From contig CAVQJL010000008.1 of the NCBI GenBank assembly GCA_963712815.1, forward strand, positions 124,001 to 188,000: a stretch of 64,000 nucleotides of DNA, given 5' to 3'. Below are positions 28,467 to 37,679 of this stretch, piece by piece. Position 1 is the stretch's first letter; every line of letters starts with the position of its first letter. Origin of the DNA: RPQJ01 sp963712815 (GTDB taxonomy: Bacteria; Pseudomonadota; Gammaproteobacteria; Steroidobacterales; Steroidobacteraceae). A model generated the notes under the pieces. The model ran no database searches and was not told the DNA's origin. It saw only the letters and a list, made by a program, of their open reading frames with translations. The position numbers and the translations under genes are program-made.

Positions 28467-28771
28467 GTATGGATACCGTGCGCTTCCCCCGCGCGAGCGG
28501 GAACCGGACGAAGCGTCATTGATTCAATGACAGGATCGGGGGTGCGGAATGCAGACCACGATGAGTCTGCAGGAGGAGCCGCGAGGGAAGGGGCAGAGCC
28601 CTTCGCCGTAGAACCTCGGGCGCAGACCGGACTGCGCGGCGGCAAACTTGGCGCGCAGTATGCCCGAGTCGCCCGACCGGCGCCTGACTGTTTCACAAAT
28701 CGTTGAATGGAAAGGCGAAGTCGATCCGCTAGGACCGACGTATCATGGTGCCAACGACCTGACGGTGTCCC
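28467..28771. other. Intergenic region between divergent helicase and thioesterase genes
   Basis: The 305-bp gap must hold the promoters for both genes. A hairpin GAAGGG/CCCTTC with a 6-nt loop lies at 28587-28604 and would be in the helicase 5' leader. A TATCAT box at 28741-28746 could be a -10 element for the thioesterase gene, but I saw no convincing -35. No conserved RNA, repeat or small ORF with a ribosome site was recognised. Confidence 0.3.
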
Positions 28772-29215
28772 ATGGTGCACGTCGAGCCCTTCCGCCTCGA
28801 TTCCGAGCGCTACCCCCTCAAGGTGCGGATCCTCGCCCGCTACGCGGACGTCGATCCGCTCTGGCACATCAACAACGTCGCGATGGCGCAGTACTACGAG
28901 GAAGCGCGCGTCTCGGCCACCATGATCGTGATGGGCGGCAAGAGCATTCCCACGGCCACCGGCGAGCGGATCCTGATCGCGCACCAGTCGATCGACTACC
29001 TGCGCGAGGCGACCTATCCGGGCATGCTCGAGGTCGGCGTCGGCGTGCTGCGCATCGGCCGCTCCTCGTTTCGCTACGGCATGGCGATGTTCCAGGACGG
29101 CGCCTGCGTCAGCGTGTCCGAGGCCGTGCTCGTCTACGCCGATGCGCAGGGCACGGCCGCGCTGCCCCCGGAGTACCGGCAGCGACTCGAGGGCTGGCTG
29201 ATCGCGGCGCCCTGA
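28772..29215 (+). CDS. Acyl-CoA thioesterase, hot-dog fold (4HBT family)
   Basis: This 147-residue protein carries the hot-dog pattern YADVDPLWHINNVAMAQYYEEAR (about 24-46; its Asp-x-x-x-His-x-Asn core is typical of 4-hydroxybenzoyl-CoA thioesterase-like enzymes). It would hydrolyse an acyl-CoA of unknown chain. It lies 10 bp ahead of the protease gene and is likely co-transcribed with it. Confidence 0.85.
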   Translation: MVHVEPFRLDSERYPLKVRILARYADVDPLWHINNVAMAQYYEEARVSATMIVMGGKSIPTATGERILIAHQSIDYLREATYPGMLEVGVGVLRIGRSSFRYGMAMFQDGACVSVSEAVLVYADAQGTAALPPEYRQRLEGWLIAAP

Positions 29216-29225
29216 GCCCGCCCCC

Positions 29226-30359
29226 ATGCCCATGCGCGATCGCTTCCTCGTGCGGCTGGTCCTCCTCGGGCTGTTGGTCTTCCTGGCGGTGGGGCTGTGG
29301 CGCAGCCTGTCCGGCACGGGCGACTGGTTCGGCGGCCGCGACCGCGACGCGGCCCCTCGGGCCGTCCTGGCGCGCGGCGACCTCGCGGCCGACGAACTCT
29401 CCACCATCGAGCTGTTCGAGCGGGCGCGCGACTCCGTGGTGTTCATCTCCACCAGCCGCCAGGTGCAGGATTTCTGGTCGCGCAACGTCCTCTCGGTGCC
29501 GCGGGGCTCTGGCAGCGGCTTCATCTGGGACGACGCCGGCCACGTGGTCACGAATTTCCACGTCATCCAGGGCGCCAGCGAGGCCACGGTGCGGCTCGCC
29601 GACGGCCGCGACTACAAGGCGAGCCTCGCCGGCGTGAGCCCGGCCCACGACATCGCGGTGCTGCGCATCGGCGTCGACTTCAAGCGGCCGCCACCGGTGC
29701 CCGTCGGCACCAGCGAGGACCTCAAGGTCGGGCAGAAGGTGTTCGCCATCGGCAACCCGTTCGGCCTCGACTGGACGCTGACCACCGGCATCATCTCGGC
29801 GCTCGACCGCTCGCTGCCGAGCGACTCCGGCCAGACGATCGAGCACCTGATCCAGACGGACGCCGCCATCAACCCCGGCAGCTCCGGCGGCCCGCTGCTC
29901 GATTCCGCCGGCCGGTTGATCGGCATCAACACCGCCATCTTCAGCACCACGGGCGAATCGGTCGGCATCGGCTTCGCCGTTCCGGTGGACACCGTCAACC
30001 GGGTCGTGCCCGAGTTGATCAGCCAGGGACGCTATGTCCGTCCGGTGCTCGGCATCGACATCGACGAACGGATCAACCGCAGGATCGTCGCAATGACGCG
30101 CACGGAGGGCGTGTTCGTGTTGCGTGTCACGCCCGGGTCCGCCGCCGAGGCCTCCGGGCTGCGGGGCGCACGCATCGACGACGACGGCAGCTTCGTGCCG
30201 GGCGACGTGATCGTCGGCGTCGCGGGGCGGCGGGTCACGAGCGTGGGAGAGCTGCTCGGCCGGCTCGACGAGTACCGCGCCGGCGAGCCCGCCTCGCTCA
30301 ACGTGCTGCGCGACGGCGGGGAGATCGAGGTGGTGGTCATATTGCAGCCGGGCACCTGA
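29226..30359 (+). CDS. Membrane-anchored HtrA-like serine protease with PDZ domain (DegS type)
   Basis: This 377-residue protein has a single N-terminal anchor helix (about 8-26), a trypsin-like domain with His112 (TNFHVI), Asp142 (AHDIAVLRI) and Ser220 (NPGSSGGPL), and one C-terminal PDZ domain (from about 265). One anchor plus one PDZ resembles DegS, which starts sigma-E signalling, but no rseA/rseB or rpoE is nearby, so the role is general envelope quality control. ATG 29226 is preceded by a weak site. Confidence 0.9.
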   Translation: MPMRDRFLVRLVLLGLLVFLAVGLWRSLSGTGDWFGGRDRDAAPRAVLARGDLAADELSTIELFERARDSVVFISTSRQVQDFWSRNVLSVPRGSGSGFIWDDAGHVVTNFHVIQGASEATVRLADGRDYKASLAGVSPAHDIAVLRIGVDFKRPPPVPVGTSEDLKVGQKVFAIGNPFGLDWTLTTGIISALDRSLPSDSGQTIEHLIQTDAAINPGSSGGPLLDSAGRLIGINTAIFSTTGESVGIGFAVPVDTVNRVVPELISQGRYVRPVLGIDIDERINRRIVAMTRTEGVFVLRVTPGSAAEASGLRGARIDDDGSFVPGDVIVGVAGRRVTSVGELLGRLDEYRAGEPASLNVLRDGGEIEVVVILQPGT

Positions 30360-30388
30360 TGATGGGCAACCCGGCGGGAGCAAGACAT

Positions 30389-31000
30389 ATGCGGACATTC
30401 AACGAGTTCCTGAAGACTACGATCGTCGGCGGGCTGCTGTTCCTCGTGCCGGTGGTCCTGTTGCTGATGATCCTCGGGCAGGCGATGGGGCTGGTCGGCA
30501 AGTTCGCGGCGCCGATCGCGGCGAGGTTCCCGGTTCACGAGATCGCCGGGGTGGCCTTCGCCAGCGTCGTTGCTGCGTTGGTCCTGCTTCTGATCGCCTT
30601 CCTCGCCGGCCTCGTGGCGCGCACCGACACCGGCCGCGCTGCGGTGCGCTGGTTCGAGGAGTCGCTGCTCGGCGGCCTGCCACAGTACCGGATGATGAAG
30701 ACCATGGCCGACGGCCTCGCACAGGTCGAGGACGCAAGCGGCATCAGGCCGGCGCTCGTGAGCATCGAGGGCGGCTGGCAGATCGGCTACGTGCTCGAGG
30801 AGATGCGCGCCGACTGGACCGCAGTCTTCCTGCCGCAGGCCCCCACGCCCATGGCAGGCAACGTGATGTACATGCCTTCGGACCGGGTTCGTCCGCTCGA
30901 CATGCCGATCGGCGAAGCCATGCTGCTGGTGAAGCGCATGGGGGTAGGCTCGGCCGAAGCCCTGCGCCAGGCCGACCTGACGCCCGTTCCGGAGGGCTGA
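30389..31000 (+). CDS. DUF502 membrane protein
   Basis: This 203-residue protein of unknown function has two N-terminal membrane helices (about 10-35 and 55-80) and a soluble C-terminal domain with the family pattern YRMMKTMADGL and VFLPQAPTPMAGNVMYM. ATG 30389 is favoured because CGGGAG lies 9-10 bp upstream; earlier in-frame ATGs at 30359 and 30362 overlap the protease stop. It is co-directional with the protease and the following flavoprotein. Confidence 0.85.
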   Translation: MRTFNEFLKTTIVGGLLFLVPVVLLLMILGQAMGLVGKFAAPIAARFPVHEIAGVAFASVVAALVLLLIAFLAGLVARTDTGRAAVRWFEESLLGGLPQYRMMKTMADGLAQVEDASGIRPALVSIEGGWQIGYVLEEMRADWTAVFLPQAPTPMAGNVMYMPSDRVRPLDMPIGEAMLLVKRMGVGSAEALRQADLTPVPEG

Positions 31001-31003
31001 CCC

Positions 31004-32602
31004 TTGGCAGGGAATGCGACGGACGTGATCGTCGTTGGTGCTGGCATCGCCGGCGTCACCGCCGCCATCGAGCTGCTTGGGCGAGGCCGGCGCGTGCTGC
31101 TGCTCGACCGCGACGTCGAGGCGAACATGGGCGCGCTCGCCAAGGAGAGCTTCGGCGGCATCTGGTTCGCCGGCACGCCGCTGCAGCGCCGCTACGGCAT
31201 CCGCGACGGCGCCGAGCAGGGCCTGCGCGACTGGCACGCCTTCGCCGAGTTCGGGCCCGACGACCACTGGCCGCGCGCCTGGGCCGAGGCCTACGTGCAG
31301 CGCGCCAACGAGGAGATCTTCGACTGGCTGCGCGGCCTCGGCGTGCAATTCATGCCGATGCCGCTGTGGGTCGAGCGCGGCCTGCACACGCCGGGCAACT
31401 CGGTGCCGCGCTGGCACATCGTCTGGGGCACGGGGCACGAGCTCGCCGTGGTGCTGAACCGCCACCTGCTCGCGCATCCGCGCAGGGACCTGCTCGAGCT
31501 GCGCTTCGGTCATCGCGTCGAATCGCTGGTGACCACCAACGGCGTCGTGACCGGCTGCCGCGGCCGGCTCGAGGACTCCGGGGAGGAATTCGAGGCGGCA
31601 GCCGAAGCCGTGGTGATCGCCTCCGGCGGCATCAACGGCGACATCGACCGCGTGAAGCAGCACTGGCACGCCGACTGGGGCCGCCCGCCCGAGACGATCC
31701 TCAACGGCTCGCACAAGTACGCCGACGGGCGCCTGCACGATGCGGCCGCCGAACTCGGCGCCAACGTCACCCACCTCGACTGGCAGTGGAACTACGCCGC
31801 GGGCGTGCATCACTGGCAGCCGCGCAAGCCCGCGCACGGCCTGTCGCTCGTCCCGCCGAAGTCCGCGCTCTGGCTCAACTGGCGCGGCGAGCGCATCGGC
31901 CCGATGCCGCTCGTCACCGGGTTCGACACCCACGACCTCGTCGCGCAGATCTGCCGGCAGGAGCGCGCGTACTCGTGGCAGCTGCTGAACCGCCGCATCG
32001 CGCTCAAGGAACTCGCCATCTCCGGGGGTGAGTTCAATCCGTCATTCCGCGACAAGAAGCGGCTCGCCGTGGCCCGGGACATCCTGCGCGGCAACCACTG
32101 GCTCTACGAGCAGGTCACGAACAACTGCCCCGACTTCGTGGTGGCCGACTCGCTGCCCGCGCTGGTCGAGAAGATGAACGCGCTCGTGGGCGACGGCTCG
32201 GTGGATCCTGCCGCGCTGACTGAGGCCGCCGTACGCTACGACGAGCGCATCGACGCCGGGCCGCGCTTCCACGACGACGAGCAGTTGCGGCGCATCGAGT
32301 TCGCGCGTCGCTGGACCGGCGACCGGCTGCGCACCTGCAAGTTCCAGAAGATCCTCGACCCGAAGGCCGGCCCGCTCATGGCCATCCGCGAATTCATCAT
32401 CAGCCGCAAGAGTATGGGCGGACTGCAGACGGACCTCGCCTGCCGCGTGCTCGACCGGGCGGGCGAGCCGCTGCCCGGGTTGTACGCCGCGGGCGAATCT
32501 GCGGGCTTCGGCGGTGGCGGCATGAACGGCAAGCGCGGCCTCGAGGGGACGTTCCTCGGTGGCTGCCTGCTCGGCGGGCGCATCGCGGGCCGGACGGCTT
32601 GA
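31004..32602 (+). CDS. FAD-dependent dehydrogenase, fumarate reductase/KsdD-like flavoprotein
   Basis: This 532-residue protein has an N-terminal Rossmann FAD motif VIVVGAGIAGVTAAIELL (about 8-25) and a C-terminal FAD-contact GLYAAGESAGFGGGGMNGKR (near 490-510). This layout belongs to the FAD_binding_2 group that includes 3-ketosteroid dehydrogenases and flavocytochrome fumarate reductases. The substrate is unknown. The TTG start at 31004 is 3 bp after the DUF502 stop and has GGAGGG 13 bp upstream. An ER-targeting or Tat signal is absent, so the enzyme is cytoplasmic. Confidence 0.82.
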   Translation: MAGNATDVIVVGAGIAGVTAAIELLGRGRRVLLLDRDVEANMGALAKESFGGIWFAGTPLQRRYGIRDGAEQGLRDWHAFAEFGPDDHWPRAWAEAYVQRANEEIFDWLRGLGVQFMPMPLWVERGLHTPGNSVPRWHIVWGTGHELAVVLNRHLLAHPRRDLLELRFGHRVESLVTTNGVVTGCRGRLEDSGEEFEAAAEAVVIASGGINGDIDRVKQHWHADWGRPPETILNGSHKYADGRLHDAAAELGANVTHLDWQWNYAAGVHHWQPRKPAHGLSLVPPKSALWLNWRGERIGPMPLVTGFDTHDLVAQICRQERAYSWQLLNRRIALKELAISGGEFNPSFRDKKRLAVARDILRGNHWLYEQVTNNCPDFVVADSLPALVEKMNALVGDGSVDPAALTEAAVRYDERIDAGPRFHDDEQLRRIEFARRWTGDRLRTCKFQKILDPKAGPLMAIREFIISRKSMGGLQTDLACRVLDRAGEPLPGLYAAGESAGFGGGGMNGKRGLEGTFLGGCLLGGRIAGRTA

Positions 32603-32645
32603 GGCACGAGCCTGGACTCTCGTCCACCGGCCCGGCGCAGAGCGC

Positions 32646-33248
32646 TCAGCGCAGCGCGGTCTTCTCGGCGATCCGTCCCGAAAGGTTCCTGGCCTTGAAC
32701 GCGAACAGGATCTTGAGGACGCCGATCATCAGCGACCAGGCGGCGATGACGTAGACGATCGACAGGCTGCCGAGCCCGGGATTCGCGAGCACCAGGGCCC
32801 CGAACAGGATGGACAGCCCGCCCGCCAGGTACAGCATCCACTCGCGGTTCGACGCCTTGCGCACCTTGTAGCCCAGCATCACCAGGAACACGCCGAGCAG
32901 GATCGCCTCGAACGCCACGATCAGCACGAATGCCAGGATGCTGATCGGCGGGTTGAGCAGCGCATAGCCACCGACGGCCGTGCCGAGGGCGCCGATCAAG
33001 AGCATGATCCACCAGCCGTCCTTGCCGCGGTTCTGGATCGAGCCGATGACGTTCGACACGCCGTCCACCAGCACGGATGCTGCGAAGAACATCGCCAGCA
33101 CGAACAGCGCGACCCCAGGGTTGATGAAGGCCAAAGCCCCGAAGGCGACCATCGCAATGCCGCCGACGAGGAAAACCCACCACGCGCGCCGGACCAGCGC
33201 CTGCGCGTCTGCGCCCAGGTGCTCGAACACGCCTTTGGAACTCGTCAT
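32646..33248 (-). CDS. HdeD/DUF308 family membrane protein
   Basis: This 200-residue protein has six predicted helices in three repeated pairs (for example VRRAWWVFLVGGIAMVAFGA), matching HdeD, the E. coli acid-resistance membrane protein. It is transcribed divergently from trmB across a short gap (33249-33330), and its stop lies 43 bp from the convergent flavoprotein stop. A stress role is inferred from the family only. Confidence 0.85.
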   Translation of the reverse strand: MTSSKGVFEHLGADAQALVRRAWWVFLVGGIAMVAFGALAFINPGVALFVLAMFFAASVLVDGVSNVIGSIQNRGKDGWWIMLLIGALGTAVGGYALLNPPISILAFVLIVAFEAILLGVFLVMLGYKVRKASNREWMLYLAGGLSILFGALVLANPGLGSLSIVYVIAAWSLMIGVLKILFAFKARNLSGRIAEKTALR

Positions 33249-33330
33249 TGTGATCTCCCGGGCCCAGCCGGGCCCCGTATGATTCTTGTGGCAGACGATC
33301 CTGCCTCGCTACCCTATCCGCTCACCCGCC

Positions 33331-34050
33331 ATGACGCCAGAGCACGACCCCCCGGCACCGCCGCCGCCGGATGCCCCGCCCCGGCGCGCCATCCGCAGCT
33401 TCGTCGTACGTACCGGCCGCATGACGGTCGCGCAGGAGCGCGCCTGGGCCGAGCTTTGGCCGCGCTTCGGCCTCGGGACCACCGACGCACCGCTCGACCT
33501 CGTCGCAGCTTTTGGACGCGAAGCGCCGCGGACGCTCGAGATCGGCTTCGGCAACGGCGAGTCGCTGGTGGCGCTCGCCACCGGTCACCCGGAGCGCGAC
33601 TTCCTCGGCATCGAGGTCCATCGCCCGGGCGTCGGCCACCTGCTGCTTCGCATCGAGGAACTCGGCCTTCGCAACCTGCGCGTGGTCTGCCGCGACGCCG
33701 TCGAAGTGCTGCAGCATTGCATTGCCGAGGCCTCGCTCGACGAGGTGCTGCTCTACTTCCCCGACCCGTGGCCGAAGAAGCGGCACCACAAGCGCCGCAT
33801 CGTGCAGCCGGACTTCGTCGGGCTGGTCACGAGCCGCCTGCGGCCGGGCGGCGTGTTCCGCATGGCGACGGACTGGCAACCCTACGCCGAGCACATGCTC
33901 GCCGTGGCCGGCGCCTGCGCTGCGTTGCGCAACGACTCCGCGGCAGGCGATTACGTGGCGCGGCCCGAAAGTCGCCCGATCACGCGTTTCGAGCGCCGCG
34001 GCCAGCGTCTCGGCCACGGCGTGTGGGACCTCGCGTTCAGGCGGACATAG
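33331..34050 (+). CDS. trmB: tRNA (guanine-46-N7)-methyltransferase TrmB
   Basis: This 239-residue SAM-dependent enzyme makes m7G46 in tRNA variable loops. SAM motif I is LEIGFGNGESL, followed by FLGIEVHRPGV and the hallmark LLYFPDPWPKKRHHKRRIVQ with the catalytic acid region. The Pro-rich N-terminal tail is typical. ATG 33331 gives the usual length; a TTG at 33286 in frame is possible. The 3' end overlaps the convergent MarC gene by 14 bp. Confidence 0.92.
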   Translation: MTPEHDPPAPPPPDAPPRRAIRSFVVRTGRMTVAQERAWAELWPRFGLGTTDAPLDLVAAFGREAPRTLEIGFGNGESLVALATGHPERDFLGIEVHRPGVGHLLLRIEELGLRNLRVVCRDAVEVLQHCIAEASLDEVLLYFPDPWPKKRHHKRRIVQPDFVGLVTSRLRPGGVFRMATDWQPYAEHMLAVAGACAALRNDSAAGDYVARPESRPITRFERRGQRLGHGVWDLAFRRT

Positions 34051-34663
34051 CGCCGCGGATCCCGTCCAGCACGAACTGGGAGGCGAGCGCCGCGAGCAGC
34101 ACGCCGAGCAGGCGACCGAGCACCGCGCCGCCGGTGACGCCCACGACGCGCATCACCGGTCCGGTCAGGAGCATGAGCGCGAGTGTGATGGCCAGCACCA
34201 GCAGGATCACGCCGACCTGCGCCACGAACTGCAGCGACGCGGGCGGCACACCGGCGAAGGCGAGCAGGATCACGGCGAGCGCGCCCGGACCTGCGATCAG
34301 CGGGAAGGCCAGAGGGAATACCGAGATGTCGCCGCGGTGGTGCGCCTCGACGTCCTCGCCCGGCGTGATCGAGCGCGCTCCCGAGGGCCGCGCGAACACC
34401 ATCTCGATGGCGAGCAGGAACAGCAGGATGCCGCCGCCCACCTTGAAGGCGTGCACGCTGATGCCGAGGAGTTGCAGCAGTGCGCTGCCGCCCGCGGCAA
34501 ACACGAGCGAGACGACGGCGGCGATGCCGACGGCCTTCCACGACATGCGCCGGCGGTAGGATTCGTCGGCGCCTTCGGTGAGGCCGGCAAGCACCGGCAG
34601 CAGCGACAGCGGCTCGACCACGACCAGCAGGACCACGAAGAATTTGACCAGTTCGTCGAACAT
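34037..34663 (-). CDS. MarC-family integral membrane protein
   Basis: This 208-residue protein has six helices and the MarC pattern VVEPLSLLPVLAGLTEG near the N-terminus and FPLAFPLIAGPGALAVILL in the middle. The role of the family is unknown despite the historical multiple-antibiotic-resistance name. It overlaps the trmB 3' end and is divergent from the small acidic gene to its right. Confidence 0.88.
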   Translation of the reverse strand: MFDELVKFFVVLLVVVEPLSLLPVLAGLTEGADESYRRRMSWKAVGIAAVVSLVFAAGGSALLQLLGISVHAFKVGGGILLFLLAIEMVFARPSGARSITPGEDVEAHHRGDISVFPLAFPLIAGPGALAVILLAFAGVPPASLQFVAQVGVILLVLAITLALMLLTGPVMRVVGVTGGAVLGRLLGVLLAALASQFVLDGIRGAMSA

Positions 34664-34772
34664 TGTGTGTTCGCAGATTCCGACACTTGAACTCGCCGCC
34701 GAGCAGGTCTACAAGGGAACCAGAGACACCCAGAGGATAGCAGCGCAGCGACGCCCGGAGAGGATGAAGACC

Positions 34773-35132
34773 ATGCCGAACCCCGCACCCGTCATCGGCC
34801 AGTGGTACCGGCGAACCGGTGGAGATTCGTTCGAGGTAGTGGCCAACGATCCGGACGACCGCACCATCGAGATTCAGTACTTCGACGGCACGATCGAGGA
34901 GCTCGATCTGGACGAGTGGCGCGAGGAGGAAATCTTCTCGACCGAGCCCCCCGAGGACTGGACGGGTTCGGTTGACGTCGAGCCCGAGGACACCGAGAAC
35001 GAGTACGAGGCCGAGCCGAACGGCAAGGCGACCTGGGGCGATCCGCTGCAGTTCGTGGACCGCGGCGAGGTCGGCGGCTACTCCGAAATCGAATTGTCCG
35101 ATTCCCAGCAGGACGAGGCCGACCGCTACTGA
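34773..35132 (+). CDS. Small acidic DUF6763-like protein
   Basis: This 119-residue soluble protein opens MPNPAPVIGQWYRRTGGDSF and is very rich in Asp and Glu in the second half. It matches a short proteobacterial family of unknown function (DUF6763, from memory). GGAGAGG at 34757-34763 is well placed for ATG 34773 and too close to ATG 34764, so I chose the shorter form. The stop is immediately followed by the convergent Rieske protein stop. Confidence 0.65.
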   Translation: MPNPAPVIGQWYRRTGGDSFEVVANDPDDRTIEIQYFDGTIEELDLDEWREEEIFSTEPPEDWTGSVDVEPEDTENEYEAEPNGKATWGDPLQFVDRGEVGGYSEIELSDSQQDEADRY

Positions 35133-35133
35133 G

Positions 35134-35520
35134 TCAACGGCCGAGGTCTGCCGGCTCCTCGAGCGGCACGCGCTCGTCGAGCATCACATAGCCCCGTTCG
35201 ATCGTCACCGGCAGCGCGCGCAACGCGAGGCCGGCGCACGGACCTGAAACGCACTCACCCGTCTCGATGTCGAACAGCGCGCCGTGCATGACGCACAGGA
35301 TCAGCGGCGCGTGCGGCGCGAGGAAAGCGTCCGGTTGGCAATTGAGTGGAAAGCCCGCGTGCGGGCAGTGGTTCACGTAGGCCCGGACGGACGAGCCGCG
35401 CCGCACCACGAACCCGCGCAGCGGCCAGTCGCCGGAACCACGGGTGAAGCCCTTCGCACCGGGATCGGCGAGCTCGTGCAGCGGGCAGATGACGCGCTCG
35501 AGGTCCAGATCGTGGGACAT
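35134..35520 (-). CDS. Small Rieske 2Fe-2S protein
   Basis: This 128-residue standalone Rieske ferredoxin has cluster ligands Cys52 and His54 (CPHAGFPLN) and Cys76 and His79 (CVMHGALFD). It lacks the Cys pair that forms a disulfide in bc1-type proteins, so it is a soluble ferredoxin-like electron carrier. ATG 35520 is favoured over a TTG at 35550. Its start faces the TPR-sulfotransferase start of the Rieske oxygenase cluster, so it could serve as that oxygenase's electron donor (inference). Confidence 0.82.
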   Translation of the reverse strand: MSHDLDLERVICPLHELADPGAKGFTRGSGDWPLRGFVVRRGSSVRAYVNHCPHAGFPLNCQPDAFLAPHAPLILCVMHGALFDIETGECVSGPCAGLALRALPVTIERGYVMLDERVPLEEPADLGR

Positions 35521-35606
35521 GACTTGCGGTCCAACGCGCTCGTTTGACAAGGCCGGCGGCCGAGTCTTTCATTGCTGCCCAGCACGATCAACGGTGGGGA
35601 GGAACG

Positions 35607-37652
35607 ATGAGCGGCGCGCCCGGGCCGGTCGGCACGCTCGAGGTCGCGCTCGATCACGCCACGCGCCTGCTCGAGGTGGATCCCGCACTCGCCGCCGAGC
35701 AGGCCTTGGCGATCCTCGAGGCCGTGCCCGGACACCCGGCGGCGACGCTGGTCCTGGCGGGGGCTCGCCGCACCGGCGGCGACCTCGCCGGCGCGCTGGA
35801 GATCCTCGAGTCACTCGTGAAGGTGCAGCCGGCCTGGCCCGCGGCGCATTTCGAACACGCCGTCGCACTCGGCGCCGCCGGGCGCGGCGAGGCCGCGGTG
35901 GCGGCACTGCGGCGCGCCGTGCAGATCCAGCCCGACCTCGGGGGCGCATGGCGGCTGCTCGGCGATCATCTCGCGGCGATGGGCGACACGCGCGGCGCGG
36001 ATGTCGCCTACGCGGCGCACGTCAAGGCCTCGATTCGCGACCCGCGCCTGCTCGCACCCGCAGCCGCACTCTGCGAGGGCCGCATCGCCGAGGCCGAGCG
36101 CCTGCTGCGCGAACATCTCAAGGCCTTCCCGACCGACGTCGCGGCGATCCGCATGTTCGCCGAAGTCGCTGCCCGGCTCGGTCGCTTCGCCGACGCCGAG
36201 AACCTGCTCGCGCGCTGTCTCGATCTTTCGTCGAGCTTCACGGCGGCGCGCCACAACTACGCGGTGGTACTGCATCGGCAGGGCAAGTCGGCCGCCGCGC
36301 TCGAGCAGGTCGAGCGCCTGCTCGCCGGCGAGCCCGGCAATCCCGGCTATCGCGGACTCGAGGCCGCGGTGCTCGCGCGGCTCGGCGAGTTCGACCGCGC
36401 AATCGCCGTGTACGAGGACCTGCTCGCCGGCTATCCGGGCCAGGCGCGGCTCTGGATGAGCTACGGCCATGCCGTCAAGACCGCGGGACGGCAGCCGCGC
36501 AGCATCGAGGCCTATCGCCGCAGCATCGAGCTCGAGCCGTCGCTCGGCGAGGCGTACTGGAGCCTCGCCAACCTGAAGACCTACCGTTTCGCGCCCGGCG
36601 AGGTGGCCGCCATGCGCGGCCAGCTCGCTCGCTCCGAGCTGCGGGACGAGGATCGCCTGCACTTCCACTTCGCGCTCGCCAAGGCACTCGAGGACGCCGG
36701 GGAGCCGGAGGAATCGTTCGAGCACTACGCGGCCGGGAACCGGCTGCGCCGCGGCGCGCTCGGCTACCACGCGAACGACACCACCGCGCTGGTCGAACGG
36801 TCGCGCGCGCTCTTTTCCCGGGATTTCTTCGCGCAGCGGGCCGGATCCGGCAGCCCGGCGCCCGACCCGATCTTCGTCGTCGGCCTGCCGCGCTCGGGCT
36901 CGACGCTGGTCGAGCAGATCCTCGCGAGCCACCCGGCCGTGGAGGGCACGATGGAGCTGCCCGACCTGCTCGCGCTGGTCCGGGAGCTCGGGGGCGGCAC
37001 GCGACGCTCGTCGGGCCCGGGCTATCCCGAGATCCTTGCCGGCCTCGATCCCGGCGAGCTGCGTGCGCTCGGCGAGCGTTACCTCGCCGGGACCCGCATC
37101 CAGCGCAAGACGGACGCCCCGTTGTTCATCGACAAGATGCCGAACAACTGGGCGCACGTCGGGCTCATCCACCTCATCCTGCCGAACGCGCGCATCGTGG
37201 ACGCGCGCCGTCACCCGATGAGCTGCTGCTTTTCGGCCTTCAAGCAGCACTTCGCCCGGGGCCAGGGGTTCACCTACGACCTCACGGACCTCGGTCGCTA
37301 CTACGGCGACTACGTCGCGCTCATGGCGCACGTCGATGCCGTGCTTCCGGGCCGCGTGCACCGTGTCATCTACGAGCGGATGGTGGAGGAAACCGAGGGC
37401 GAGGTCCGGCGGCTGCTCGACTACTGCGGCCTCGCGTTCGACCCGCGCTGCCTGCGCTTCTACGAAAACCAGCGGGCGGTGCGCACGGCGAGCTCGGAAC
37501 AGGTACGCTCGCCCATCTACCGCGAGGCGGTGGGCCACTGGCGGCGCTACGAGCGCTGGCTCGGACCGCTGGTGCAGGCGCTCGGTCCCGTGACGGACGC
37601 CTACCCGGACGCACCGCCAATTGAATTGCCGTCGCCGACGCATCCAGAATAG
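35607..37652 (+). CDS. TPR-repeat sulfotransferase
   Basis: This 681-residue protein has about ten N-terminal tetratricopeptide-like helical repeats (about 15-390) followed by a sulfotransferase domain. That domain has the PAPS 5'-phosphosulfate loop VGLPRSGSTLVEQIL (RSGST at 429-433) and the 3'-phosphate region VDARRHPMSCCFS. It would move sulfate from PAPS to an unknown acceptor, possibly a protein held by the repeats. ATG 35607 has GGGAGG upstream. It lies 27 bp before the TonB-dependent receptor. TPR-sulfotransferase genes often precede such receptors in proteobacteria, but the link is unexplained. Confidence 0.88.
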   Translation: MSGAPGPVGTLEVALDHATRLLEVDPALAAEQALAILEAVPGHPAATLVLAGARRTGGDLAGALEILESLVKVQPAWPAAHFEHAVALGAAGRGEAAVAALRRAVQIQPDLGGAWRLLGDHLAAMGDTRGADVAYAAHVKASIRDPRLLAPAAALCEGRIAEAERLLREHLKAFPTDVAAIRMFAEVAARLGRFADAENLLARCLDLSSSFTAARHNYAVVLHRQGKSAAALEQVERLLAGEPGNPGYRGLEAAVLARLGEFDRAIAVYEDLLAGYPGQARLWMSYGHAVKTAGRQPRSIEAYRRSIELEPSLGEAYWSLANLKTYRFAPGEVAAMRGQLARSELRDEDRLHFHFALAKALEDAGEPEESFEHYAAGNRLRRGALGYHANDTTALVERSRALFSRDFFAQRAGSGSPAPDPIFVVGLPRSGSTLVEQILASHPAVEGTMELPDLLALVRELGGGTRRSSGPGYPEILAGLDPGELRALGERYLAGTRIQRKTDAPLFIDKMPNNWAHVGLIHLILPNARIVDARRHPMSCCFSAFKQHFARGQGFTYDLTDLGRYYGDYVALMAHVDAVLPGRVHRVIYERMVEETEGEVRRLLDYCGLAFDPRCLRFYENQRAVRTASSEQVRSPIYREAVGHWRRYERWLGPLVQALGPVTDAYPDAPPIELPSPTHPE

Positions 37653-37679
37653 CCGGACAACAAACAGGGGGCTCCCGGA

